The translations under genes and the position numbers were made by a program. Shown piece after piece: positions 7,528 to 14,257 of a stretch of DNA of 53,865 nucleotides. The notes beneath the pieces are model-generated. The model ran no database searches, was not told where the DNA came from, and worked only from the letters and a program-made list of their open reading frames with translations. Origin of the DNA: Lachnospiraceae bacterium (lineage in GTDB: Bacteria; Bacillota; Clostridia; Lachnospirales; Lachnospiraceae); assembly GCA_015057055.1 (NCBI GenBank), contig SVFE01000011.1, forward strand, positions 1 to 53,865. Reading direction: 5' to 3'. How positions within the stretch are numbered: position 1 is the stretch's first letter; each line of letters opens with the position of its first letter.

Positions 7528-8373
7528 CTATTCTTCGATCTTTATCTCTTTTCTGTCATTCATCAAATCTCTTGCTTTTACATGCGGATGATGATAACGC
7601 TTACGCTTTTCTGGAAGACGCAGCATTCTACAAATAATGGTATCCAGTTCCTTATATGCCTGTGGTGTCTTAAACTGTATTGCCTTTGTCGGACAATACA
7701 CAACACAAGCATTGCATCCATGACAACGGTGATTCCACTTAGGATGTTTATTCTCCATAGTAATATTTCTTGTAGGGCAGACTTTTTCACATATTCCACA
7801 CCCCTTACATTTATCATCCGTATAAAACCCTTTGTCATATTCATTTTCTATTGCCAAATATGGTCCCATCACCTTGTTAAACCTTCTTCGTGTCAGTGGT
7901 GACATTCGTGGATAATTACGCTTTTTTCTTAGGCTTATTTCCTTGCCGACTCTTCGTACCTGCTTCTCCATATAAGGTATCATGATTTTCTCCGGCGGAA
8001 ATGGTGGATACGCAATACACTGACTTGCAATACATCGCACTGCTCGTCCATAATCAAGATGTATACCTTTTTCTTCCAGAAGCATCTCTACTGTCTCAAA
8101 ACTTTTCCCAAGCACCGCAATATACGTAGTAACCATAAATATATAAGCATTGGTATTTATGGTAAGCTTCTTAATAAATTCCTTAACAGTTCCTGGCACA
8201 TCCCATTCATATACAGGACACACAAAACCAATCACATCTGCATCTTTTGCAGAAACATCTTTCGGATTACAACGAACAGATATAAGCTCTGCACCACCTA
8301 TTGCTTCTGCAATTTTACCTGCTGTATATAAACTGTTTCCTGTTCCGCTAAAATAATAAATTATCTTCTTCAT
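7528..8373 (-). CDS. EFR1-type flavodoxin/ferredoxin fusion protein
   Basis: The 281-residue cytoplasmic protein has an N-terminal flavodoxin-like domain with the FMN phosphate loop SGTGNS at residues 9-14. A C-terminal ferredoxin part carries two cluster motifs, CKGCGICEKVCP and CHGCNACVVYCP, each suited to a [4Fe-4S] centre. This is the EFRO/EFR1 arrangement of anaerobes, a predicted electron carrier whose redox partners are unknown. I chose the ATG at 8373 because it gives the usual MKKIIYYFSGTGNS start with GGAAGG 8 nt upstream; the ATG 21 nt earlier lacks this. It is divergent from a TetR-type regulator with overlapping promoters, which suggests control by that regulator. The tail is Arg/Lys-rich. 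Confidence 0.88.
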   Translation of the reverse strand: MKKIIYYFSGTGNSLYTAGKIAEAIGGAELISVRCNPKDVSAKDADVIGFVCPVYEWDVPGTVKEFIKKLTINTNAYIFMVTTYIAVLGKSFETVEMLLEEKGIHLDYGRAVRCIASQCIAYPPFPPEKIMIPYMEKQVRRVGKEISLRKKRNYPRMSPLTRRRFNKVMGPYLAIENEYDKGFYTDDKCKGCGICEKVCPTRNITMENKHPKWNHRCHGCNACVVYCPTKAIQFKTPQAYKELDTIICRMLRLPEKRKRYHHPHVKARDLMNDRKEIKIEE

Positions 8374-8402
8374 AAAAGCATCCTTCCCACGCAATTCTAA
8401 AG

Positions 8403-8490
8403 TGTCACACTTGTTACCTTTGTAGGGATATTATATAATGGATATATCATAAAAACAATCGTACATGCTAATATGTCACACATTGGTAAT
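8403..8490. promoter_or_regulatory. Divergent promoters with a duplicated operator-like motif
   Basis: Rightward TTGTTA (8411-8416)-17-TATAAT (8434-8439) and leftward TTGTTT (8453-8458)-17-TATAAT (8430-8435) overlap. A motif of the form TGTCACAC-TTG-TA occurs at about 8403-8418, across the rightward -35, and again at about 8474-8489. The second copy includes the inverted pair GTCACACAT / ATGTGTTAC with one mismatch. These are good candidates for binding by the adjacent TetR protein. Confidence 0.55.
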
Positions 8491-8519
8491 ATGTGTTACC
8501 TCAAAAGAAATGGAGTACT

Positions 8520-9071
8520 ATGAACACAACAAACGGAAGAATTGCGGAACAATCAAAAAAGAAAATCGCTGACGCATTGCTGGTTGTTTTACAACAATAT
8601 GACTATAAGGAAATAACCATCACTCAACTTGCACAGGAAGCAAAGTTATCCCGAAAAACCTTTTATCGCTTGTTTACAGACAAAGAAAATGTACTATCCT
8701 ATTTATTTGAAAATTTGTATATAGAATGTTTTGAATATATTAAATCCCAACACACTCAGTACTATTGGGATATTGTTCAATGCTATTTTAATTTTTGGGA
8801 AGAACGTAAATCACTATTACTTATTTTTAAACAAAGTAATCTTTTACCTGTTCTGTTTGACGGAGCATACAAATATTCCTTTAGTATTTTTGAATATATC
8901 CGCTCTAAAGATGTCGCAGAGCAGTTATCTGAGCAGTTACCGTATCTCCTTGCGTATAGTATAGGTGGCATGCATAGTATGCTATTAAAATGGGTGGAAA
9001 ATGATATGACTATTCCATCCTGCATTCTGATTGAACAACTCAAAAATGGGTTTAATTCAATGAAATCGTAA
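8520..9071 (+). CDS. TetR/AcrR-family transcriptional regulator
   Basis: The 183-residue protein has an N-terminal helix-turn-helix typical of TetR regulators (ITITQLAQEAKLSRKTFYRL at about residues 34-53). A mostly helical C-terminal ligand domain rich in Phe, Tyr and Leu follows. The ATG at 8520 has GGAG five nt upstream; the frame remains open further up but without a good site. The gene is visibly AT-richer than its neighbours outside the 7.2-10.6 kb stretch. It is divergent from the EFR1-type gene and shares a control region of 146 bp with repeated operator-like motifs, so it probably represses that gene and itself. The ligand is unknown. Confidence 0.88.
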   Translation: MNTTNGRIAEQSKKKIADALLVVLQQYDYKEITITQLAQEAKLSRKTFYRLFTDKENVLSYLFENLYIECFEYIKSQHTQYYWDIVQCYFNFWEERKSLLLIFKQSNLLPVLFDGAYKYSFSIFEYIRSKDVAEQLSEQLPYLLAYSIGGMHSMLLKWVENDMTIPSCILIEQLKNGFNSMKS

Positions 9072-9145
9072 TCTTTTTCAACCTTCAAGTGAGTTGTCAT
9101 GCTCCGTCTTTCCATCTTTACGACGCTTACTACAATCTCAGGACG

Positions 9146-9178
9146 CAAAAAGCGGTAGAACCCGCTGGTTCTACCGCT
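9146..9178 (-). terminator. Strong terminator after the NUDIX/phosphatase pair
   Basis: A perfect 12-bp stem, AGCGGTAGAACC (9151-9162) and GGTTCTACCGCT (9167-9178), has a CGCT loop and a T-run on the minus strand. It may also stop the rightward tetR transcript, though the T-tail on that side is poor. Confidence 0.85.
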
Positions 9179-9236
9179 ATATAAGTTTTTCAATATTTAA
9201 TTATGAAACAGGTGAAACCTGAAAGTTTCCTCCCTG

Positions 9237-9764
9237 TCAATATGCTAACACTTCAATCTGCCCATTTTCAGGATGTGGTATTCCTAGAACATACTGCATT
9301 AGTGTTCCATGGCAAACAACAATCAGCGAATCAAAATTCTTATATTTATCCAAAACTTTCATAACACGTTTTTTCATCTGCTCCGCAGATTCCCATAAGC
9401 ATGTTTCTCCTATCGGATGTCGGCCTTCATTCTCACTTAAGGCTTTATACGATTTTTCCGCAATATAATCCGGTAAAAAATCATATGAAACTGCATCTGC
9501 TAACCATTCATGTAAATCCGTTTCAACCTTCATATCTATATTTAACTCTTTGGACAAAATTGCTGCACTATGCAAAGTTCGTCCAAAAGGCGATGCAATA
9601 ATCAGTTCTGCATTTGCCAGCCTTACGTCCTTTGCCGTTTCCTTAATCTGGCCAATTCCCTTTTCAGATAATGTCATCATGTTGTAACTAAAGTCTTTGT
9701 AAAATTTTTTTCCTGCCATGGATGTATCCATGTGTCCGTGTCTAACAAAATAGAATGTTGTCAT
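9237..9764 (-). CDS. Histidine phosphatase family protein (phosphoglycerate mutase-like)
   Basis: The 175-residue protein carries the RHG signature (FVRHGHMDT, catalytic His9) near the N-terminus, the SPFGRTLHSA segment that supplies a phosphate-binding Arg, an acidic segment (DLHEWLAD) and the second catalytic His in VVCHGTLMQY near the C-terminus. It is shorter than true phosphoglycerate mutases, so a small-molecule phosphatase is more likely. GAGGT lies 4 nt before the ATG. The start overlaps the end of the NUDIX gene by 23 bp, so the two are translationally coupled and likely act on related nucleotide or sugar phosphates. A strong terminator follows. Confidence 0.87.
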   Translation of the reverse strand: MTTFYFVRHGHMDTSMAGKKFYKDFSYNMMTLSEKGIGQIKETAKDVRLANAELIIASPFGRTLHSAAILSKELNIDMKVETDLHEWLADAVSYDFLPDYIAEKSYKALSENEGRHPIGETCLWESAEQMKKRVMKVLDKYKNFDSLIVVCHGTLMQYVLGIPHPENGQIEVLAY

Positions 9765-10284
9765 GTGTACCTCTTTTCTTCTTAAGCATTTGCAACAGCT
9801 TCGTCTCTCTTTTTATCATAATTTGATCGAAAAAATCTTCTGTTTTATACTTTAAATTGGTATCAATTGCCTCATCTAAATGCACGAATCTAAGTATAAA
9901 TCCCGCTTCTGCTTCATATTCATCCAACTTTTGTTCTGTTATTATATTTTCCACTTCGCAAAAATAGTAAAAATTTTCCTGCTCGAAAATAGTGTTAGGG
10001 GTCTTATTACTTTTTTGACGACGCAAAACACTTCCAAATTCCCTTACTGATTTAGGAATAACAACCAATCCAGTTTCTTCTCTGACTTCACGTATCAATG
10101 CTTCTTTTTTATCCTCACCTGAAAGAATTCCTCCACCAGGAAACTTATAGTATTTTTCTTTTTGACTATAAACAAGTGCTATTCTCCCACAATCATCAAA
10201 AATAACCCCTCGCGCTGATGGTCTGGAAAAAACATTATCACCTAACTCATAGTCATGTAAATCCATTTCAAACAATAGCTCCAT
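9742..10284 (-). CDS. NUDIX hydrolase
   Basis: The 180-residue protein has a complete Nudix box (GGGILSGEDKKEALIREVRE followed by ETGLVV, residues about 51-76) that binds Mg2+ and hydrolyses a nucleoside diphosphate linked to another moiety. The substrate is not predictable. The ATG at 10284 has GGAGG 6 nt upstream and is preferred over an ATG 18 nt earlier. A TTGTTT-17-TAAAAT promoter at 10328-10356 drives it. It overlaps the downstream histidine phosphatase gene by 23 bp, so the pair forms a two-gene operon in the AT-richer accessory stretch. Confidence 0.9.
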   Translation of the reverse strand: MELLFEMDLHDYELGDNVFSRPSARGVIFDDCGRIALVYSQKEKYYKFPGGGILSGEDKKEALIREVREETGLVVIPKSVREFGSVLRRQKSNKTPNTIFEQENFYYFCEVENIITEQKLDEYEAEAGFILRFVHLDEAIDTNLKYKTEDFFDQIMIKRETKLLQMLKKKRGTHDNILFC

Positions 10285-10327
10285 AATAACCTCCATACCC
10301 AAGGTGAAAATTCAAATTTCACGTTCT

Positions 10328-10356
10328 ATTTTACGCCATCCCCTAAATTAAAACAA
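10328..10356 (-). promoter_or_regulatory. Promoter of the NUDIX/phosphatase operon
   Basis: On the minus strand TTGTTT (10351-10356), a 17-bp spacer and TAAAAT (10328-10333) stand about 44 bp before the NUDIX start. Confidence 0.6.
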
Positions 10357-10411
10357 CAAGAAAACTGCCACCCCAAGTTATTTCACTCTCCTAAACATCT
10401 AATCCTTATAA

Positions 10412-10636
10412 TCACCTATAACTGCAATTTTTTGCCATTACTTTCAGCTTCTCCAAATTCCCCCACACCCCATTTTCCTCCCTTCGCACGTCTCCAACAA
10501 AAAAGACCAATGCAACATCCATTTTCCTGAACGTCACATCAGTCTTTATATTTCCCTTCAAAAATTCCTTAGAAATATTACCAAAAATATTACCAACCAC
10601 TTGGTCCATATATTCCATACAATCCATACGTTCCAT
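10412..10636 (-). CDS. Doubtful small open frame, no recognised family
   Basis: A 74-residue frame (MERMDCMEYMDQ to KVMAKNCSYR) lies in the gap between the NUDIX operon and the response regulator. It has no convincing ribosome binding site, and its DNA contains short internal repeats (GGTAATATTT twice, ATGGA-TATGGA runs). It could be a remnant of a longer gene or a chance frame. It is recorded because the gap 10285-10852 otherwise holds only a promoter and the palindromic element. Confidence 0.18.
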   Translation of the reverse strand: MERMDCMEYMDQVVGNIFGNISKEFLKGNIKTDVTFRKMDVALVFFVGDVRREENGVWGNLEKLKVMAKNCSYR

Positions 10637-10708
10637 ATGGTCCGAAACCTCTAATGCATATTACATTATTCTTGACACGCCTACATCGATTTTTTCAACG
10701 CATACTAC

Positions 10709-10853
10709 GCTACTCGCTGAGCCTCCATCTCGCAAATCTGCTTCGCAGATTCGCTCGCCGTCGGTGCTGTCGCACAATAAAAGGAGCGCTACAAGCACTC
10801 ACGGAAGTAAACTTCCATCGTGCTTATATCACTCCTTTTGCTCTGCTCGTAGC
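10709..10853. repeat. Palindromic structured element with imperfect terminal inverted repeats
   Basis: The outer ends GCTACTCGCTGAGC (10709-10722) and GCTCTGCTCGTAGC (10840-10853) pair at 11 of 14 positions. Inside are a stem-loop AATCTGC-TTC-GCAGATT (10735-10751) and a nested stem, AAAAGGAG (10779-10786) with CTCCTTTT (10832-10839), AGCAC (10794-10798) with GTGCT (10820-10824), and GGAAGT (10803-10808) with ACTTCC (10811-10816). The right end coincides with the last base of the response regulator stop codon. It could be a small non-autonomous mobile element, a structured RNA, or an elaborate 3' end for the regulator mRNA. Confidence 0.6.
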
Positions 10854-11524
10854 TATTCCTCCAATTTATACCCCAGGCCCCAGATGGTTTGGATCAGGTT
10901 CCCTTTTTCGCCCAGTTTGCTGCGCAGTTTTTTTACATGGGTATCGATGGTTCTGGCATCACCGAAATAATCATAATTCCATACGTTGTTCAGAATTTTC
11001 TCTCTGGACAATGCAATTCCGCGATTTTCCACGAAATAGGTGAGAAGTTCAAATTCCTTAAAACTCAGCTCGATGACTTCGTCCTCAATCTTTACGATAT
11101 GAGCCGCTTTGTCAATCACAATGCCGCCGGCTTCCAGCAGGTCGCTGCCGGCATTTGGCATGGTTCGTCGCAGGATGGCTTCAATCCGTGCCACCAGGAT
11201 TTTGGCACTGAAGGGTTTGGATATATATTCATCCACTCCAAGCTGAAATCCCAGCAGTTCATCCCGCTCATCTCCCCGGGCCGTCAGCATAATAATCGGC
11301 ACCTTGGAGGATTTCCGTATTTCCTTGCAAACCTCCCAGCCGTCCATCCCCGGCATCATTACATCCAATACAATCAGCGCAATTTCTTTATCTTCGTAAA
11401 AAAGCTCCATGGCACGATTGCCATCTTCCGCTTCCAATACTTCGTAATTACTCTTTAACAGGAAATCTTTCACCAATTTTCTCATGCGGCTTTCGTCATC
11501 CACCACCAAAATCTTATTTCCCAT
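10853..11524 (-). CDS. OmpR/PhoB-family response regulator
   Basis: The 223-residue protein has an N-terminal receiver domain with acidic pocket VVDDE, phosphoacceptor Asp54 in LDVMMPGMDG, and the conserved Thr and Lys in MLTARGD and ISKPFS. A C-terminal winged helix follows (VIELSFKEFELLTYFVENRG, TIDTHVKKLRSKLG, IWGLGYKLEE). The length is typical. It has its own promoter (11582-11611) with a direct repeat that may be its own binding site. No kinase is adjacent: a palindromic element starts at its stop codon, and the likely partner kinase is about 6 kb further down on the same strand. Confidence 0.93.
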   Translation of the reverse strand: MGNKILVVDDESRMRKLVKDFLLKSNYEVLEAEDGNRAMELFYEDKEIALIVLDVMMPGMDGWEVCKEIRKSSKVPIIMLTARGDERDELLGFQLGVDEYISKPFSAKILVARIEAILRRTMPNAGSDLLEAGGIVIDKAAHIVKIEDEVIELSFKEFELLTYFVENRGIALSREKILNNVWNYDYFGDARTIDTHVKKLRSKLGEKGNLIQTIWGLGYKLEE

Positions 11525-11581
11525 AAACTCCGTCCTTTCCTACACTGCTTATTTTTCCCTTTTCTCTAAGTATAATCCGAA

Positions 11582-11611
11582 ATTATGGTAAAACTGTGAA
11601 AACTGCGTCAA
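11582..11611 (-). promoter_or_regulatory. Response regulator promoter with direct repeat
   Basis: On the minus strand TTGACG (11606-11611), an 18-bp spacer and CATAAT (11582-11587). The spacer is a near-perfect direct repeat, CAGTTTTCA-CAGTTTTAC, which is the kind of site OmpR-type regulators bind. Confidence 0.5.
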
Positions 11612-11642
11612 ACAATTTCCTTCCGCCGTAAATTACGTTTTC

Positions 11643-12269
11643 CTATTTTCCTTCCAACAATTCTTCCCGTTCTTCCAAATCGTCTTCCCAATCCTGCAGC
11701 TGTTGTTCCCATTCGGCGTATTCGTTCTGGATTTTCTGGCGGTAATTTAAAATCGTCGGGCTGTCACTGATTCCGGCAATAATCATCATAAAAATCACTG
11801 CCACAGCCAAAAAAGCAATCACTATTTTATAGATTTTATTCTTTTCTTCCGCTGCTTTCCATCTCCGCTCCAGGCGTTTTACTTTTCTGTCATCGGATGC
11901 GCCACCTTCCGCGGATTCTTTCCTGATAATTACACCGCCGCTGAAATTCTTCGCCGGAATTAAAGGAATTACTCCGTTAATCTGCTTTTCATGTTCATAC
12001 AAAAAATTTTGCAAATGCACCAGATACAAAAGTCCTTCCGGCGAATGAAACACATTGCTCTCCAGCATCTTGCAATAAATGGCATACACCACCTGGGGGC
12101 GGTCATAATCCATCTGGCTTTCCAGCTTTTTTATGCGCTCCTGCTCCGTAATGGCTCTGGTGGCACTCTCTTTTTCACTATACCGAAAATTTCCGATAAC
12201 ATAATCTTCCGGTACCGATGTTTCATTTTCCTTTGCCGGATTACTGACTTTCTCTTTTTGAACATCCAT
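11643..12269 (-). CDS. Hypothetical single-pass membrane protein with C-terminal coiled coil
   Basis: I do not recognise this 208-residue protein. Residues 1-130 are hydrophilic and probably cytoplasmic, with a conserved-looking core (RPQVVYAIYCKMLESNVFHS) and a Lys/Arg-rich stretch (RKVKRLERRWKAAEEKNK) just before a single hydrophobic helix (about 147-166, IVIAFLAVAVIFMMIIAG). The last 40 residues are rich in Glu, Gln and Trp in a heptad-like pattern (EYAEWEQQLQDWEDDLEERE). The positive charges before the helix suggest an inside N-terminus and an external acidic coiled coil. It lies below the nrdR terminator and above the response regulator. The ATG has only a weak upstream purine run. Confidence 0.7.
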   Translation of the reverse strand: MDVQKEKVSNPAKENETSVPEDYVIGNFRYSEKESATRAITEQERIKKLESQMDYDRPQVVYAIYCKMLESNVFHSPEGLLYLVHLQNFLYEHEKQINGVIPLIPAKNFSGGVIIRKESAEGGASDDRKVKRLERRWKAAEEKNKIYKIVIAFLAVAVIFMMIIAGISDSPTILNYRQKIQNEYAEWEQQLQDWEDDLEEREELLEGK

Positions 12270-12312
12270 AGATTCGTTTCCCTTCGCTTTGGTAACATTG
12301 TTTTTTTAATCG

Positions 12313-12342
12313 AAAAGAAACCCCACCGCAAGATGAGGTTTC
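12313..12342 (-). terminator. Terminator after nrdR
   Basis: Arms AAACCCCA (12318-12325) and TGAGGTTT (12334-12341) form an 8-bp stem with one wobble on the minus strand, followed by CTTTTC. It lies just past the nrdR stop codon. Confidence 0.7.
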
Positions 12343-12358
12343 TGTCTGGCACATTTTA

Positions 12359-12808
12359 CTAATTCAACACTTTCTTCAATTCATCCATGAAGGTATTGAT
12401 ATCCTTAAACTCTCTGTATACGGAAGCAAAACGCACATATGCAACTGCTTCCAAATCCTTCAATTTTTCCATAACGATTTCCCCAATTATATAACTGGGA
12501 ATTTCTTTTTCTTCCCTGGTAAAGATTTCGGTTTCCACTTCATCTACCAGTTTATTAATGGAATCTGCACTAATGGGACGCTTATGACAGGCACGCAAAA
12601 CACCTGCTTCAATCTTCTTACGGTCATAGGTTTCACGATTGTTGTCTTTCTTAATGATAATAAGCGGAATCGTCTCAACCTTTTCATATGTAGTAAAACG
12701 CTTGTCGCATTCATCACACACACGGCGGCGGCGAATCGAGTTATTCTCCTCCGCAGGTCTGGAATCAATTACTCTGGTATTTTCATGACCACAAAACGGA
12801 CATTTCAT
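12359..12808 (-). CDS. nrdR: Transcriptional repressor NrdR
   Basis: NrdR senses ATP/dATP and represses ribonucleotide reductase genes. The 149-residue product has an N-terminal zinc ribbon with Cys3, Cys6, Cys31 and Cys34 (MKCPFCGHEN and CDECDKRF), followed by an ATP-cone domain (IIKKDNNRETYDRKKIEAGV and onward). I chose the ATG at 12808 because it gives the invariant MKCPFC start with AGAGGG 6 nt upstream; the frame extends further upstream without support. The Arg-rich segment IRRRRVC is the usual DNA-binding part. The neighbouring divergent sigG and ylmC arrangement is typical of Clostridia. A terminator follows. Confidence 0.96.
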   Translation of the reverse strand: MKCPFCGHENTRVIDSRPAEENNSIRRRRVCDECDKRFTTYEKVETIPLIIIKKDNNRETYDRKKIEAGVLRACHKRPISADSINKLVDEVETEIFTREEKEIPSYIIGEIVMEKLKDLEAVAYVRFASVYREFKDINTFMDELKKVLN

Positions 12809-12927
12809 AGGTACCCTCTTTTCTGCGTTGCTTCCTCTGTTTTCCGCGGCACAACGCGACCGCAATTACTCTTTTATTATATGATTTATCCGTCATTATG
12901 TCAACCACTCCGCGGCCCATTTTTCGC

Positions 12928-13155
12928 CTAAATATTCACCAAAATAATATCCGGACCGATTTGACAAATCTCCGAATAAGAAATAACATACTCCGTTTCT
13001 TTCCCAAACGCGCCAAACAAATGCCACCGCCCGGGTACCACAATCTTCTTAATGCATCCGCTGCACTTATCAATTTCCAAATCACAAATATGTCCGAGTT
13101 TTCTACAATCTTTTACACTAATTACTTCTTTACATTTCAGTTCCGAATACAACAT
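12928..13155 (-). CDS. YlmC/YmxH-family sporulation protein (PRC-barrel)
   Basis: The 75-residue protein has the compact PRC-barrel-like fold of the YlmC/YmxH family, with MLYSELKCKEVISVKDCRKL at the start, then LGHICDLEIDKCSGCIKKIVVPG. In Bacillus and Clostridia this family is linked to sporulation and is often located beside sigG or sigE; the biochemical role is unknown. It is divergent from sigG, with 148 bp between them. The start has a GGTGGA-like site close to the ATG. It has three Cys residues in the middle, more than usual. Confidence 0.85.
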   Translation of the reverse strand: MLYSELKCKEVISVKDCRKLGHICDLEIDKCSGCIKKIVVPGRWHLFGAFGKETEYVISYSEICQIGPDIILVNI

Positions 13156-13240
13156 GTTCCACCATTTTGCCCATGTTCTCTTGTTCTAATCTATGCCCCT
13201 TCCTTGTCCTATTATGACGAAAATTCCGCATCCGTTTTTC

Positions 13241-13269
13241 GCATAGATTTCCTATTTCTGTAAATGCTA
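13241..13269 (+). promoter_or_regulatory. Candidate forespore sigma (F/G) promoter of sigG
   Basis: GCATA (13241-13245), a 17-bp spacer and AATGCTA (13263-13269) resemble the Bacillus sigma-G consensus (GYATR and CATNNTA) with one clear mismatch in the -10. It lies 35 bp before the sigG start. This would fit the known autoregulation of sigG, but it is inference. Confidence 0.4.
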
Positions 13270-13303
13270 AAAAGGACAAAATAAAACACAAGGCGGTATC
13301 ATT

Positions 13304-14083
13304 ATGGCACTTCAAAAAGTAGAAATCTGCGGAGTCAATACAGCGAAACTCCCGCTTCTGAAAACCAAAGAAAAAGAGGAACTTTTTGAAAGAATAAAAC
13401 AGGGCGATATGTCTGCCAGAGAAAAATTTATTCAGGGTAATCTCCGTTTGGTCCTCAGTGTAATCAAACGCTTCTCTTCCAGCAACGAAAATGCGGATGA
13501 CTTATTTCAAATCGGCTGCATCGGACTGATCAAAGCAATCGACAACTTTGACAGCAGTCTTAATGTCAAATTCTCCACTTATGCCGTCCCTATGATAATC
13601 GGAGAAATTCGTCGTTTTTTACGGGATAACTCTGCTATCCGCGTCAGTCGTTCCATCAAAGACACCGCTTATAAAGCAATTTATGCTCGGGAATATCTGA
13701 CGAAGAAAAACTCAGTGGAACCGACGCTGGCGGAAGTGGCCGGAGAAATCGGCATTTCAAAGGAGGACATTGTTTATGCCATGGACGCCATACAAAGCCC
13801 CATGAGCCTATACGAGCCGGTCTTCACGGAAGGCGGCGACACCCTTTATGTCATGGATCAGATTTCCGACAAAAAAAACAAAGAAGAATTCTGGGTGGAA
13901 GGTCTTGCCCTTTCCGACGCCATGCAGCATTTAAGCCCCAGGGAAAAAGAAATCGTTTCCCTGCGTTTTTTCGAAGGGAAGACCCAAATGGAGGTGGCTG
14001 ACTTCATCGGCATCTCTCAGGCCCAGGTCTCCCGCTTGGAGAAAAATGCCCTGCGTATCATGCGTGGCCATCTTTTGTCCTGA
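13304..14083 (+). CDS. sigG: RNA polymerase sporulation sigma factor SigG
   Basis: SigG directs late forespore transcription. The 259-residue protein matches SigG closely, with the diagnostic N-terminus KVEICGVNTAKLPLL, region 2 (NLRLVLSVIKRFSSSNENAD, DLFQIGCIGLIKAIDNFD, KFSTYAVPMIIGEIRRFLRD), region 3 (AIRVSRSIKDTAYKA) and region 4 (LSPREKEIVSLRFFEGKTQM and ISQAQVSRLEKNAL). The ATG has AAGGCGG 6 nt upstream. Its presence beside ylmC indicates a spore-forming organism. It is the only plus-strand gene in this part of the window and faces pnp tail to tail. Confidence 0.97.
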   Translation: MALQKVEICGVNTAKLPLLKTKEKEELFERIKQGDMSAREKFIQGNLRLVLSVIKRFSSSNENADDLFQIGCIGLIKAIDNFDSSLNVKFSTYAVPMIIGEIRRFLRDNSAIRVSRSIKDTAYKAIYAREYLTKKNSVEPTLAEVAGEIGISKEDIVYAMDAIQSPMSLYEPVFTEGGDTLYVMDQISDKKNKEEFWVEGLALSDAMQHLSPREKEIVSLRFFEGKTQMEVADFIGISQAQVSRLEKNALRIMRGHLLS

Positions 14084-14115
14084 CCATGCAGTTTGTCCCT
14101 TGCAACGATTTCCCC

Positions 14116-14163
14116 GGATAACGGTTTTCCGGGATAACGGTTTTCCGGGATAACGGTTTCCCG
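14116..14163. repeat. Three tandem copies of a 16-bp unit
   Basis: The unit GGATAACGGTTTTCCG occurs three times head to tail (14116-14131, 14132-14147, 14148-14163), the last with one substitution. Each copy contains a small hairpin CGG-TTTT-CCG. It lies in the 3' region between sigG and pnp. Confidence 0.85.
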
Positions 14164-14211
14164 GAACAGCGCTTCTGCCCCTCCAAGTTCCTTCCCTACT
14201 ATTTTTCTCTG

Positions 14212-14257
14212 CCAATAAAAAATCCCCCGCACTTTCGTGCGAGGGAATTCTGTTTTT
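14212..14257. terminator. Terminator between convergent pnp and sigG
   Basis: The stem CCCTCGCAC / GTGCGGGGG with a GAAA loop (14224-14244) is followed on the minus strand by ATTTTTTATT. A T-run also follows on the plus strand (14251-14258), so it can serve sigG too. Confidence 0.85.

Noticed and set aside
10412-10636. Open frame of 74 codons as a real gene
   Set aside because: No ribosome binding site, no family resemblance, and internal repetition; it is kept only as a low-confidence entry.
14116-14163. Tandem repeats as a CRISPR array
   Set aside because: The copies are contiguous without spacers and only 16 bp long; no cas genes are present.
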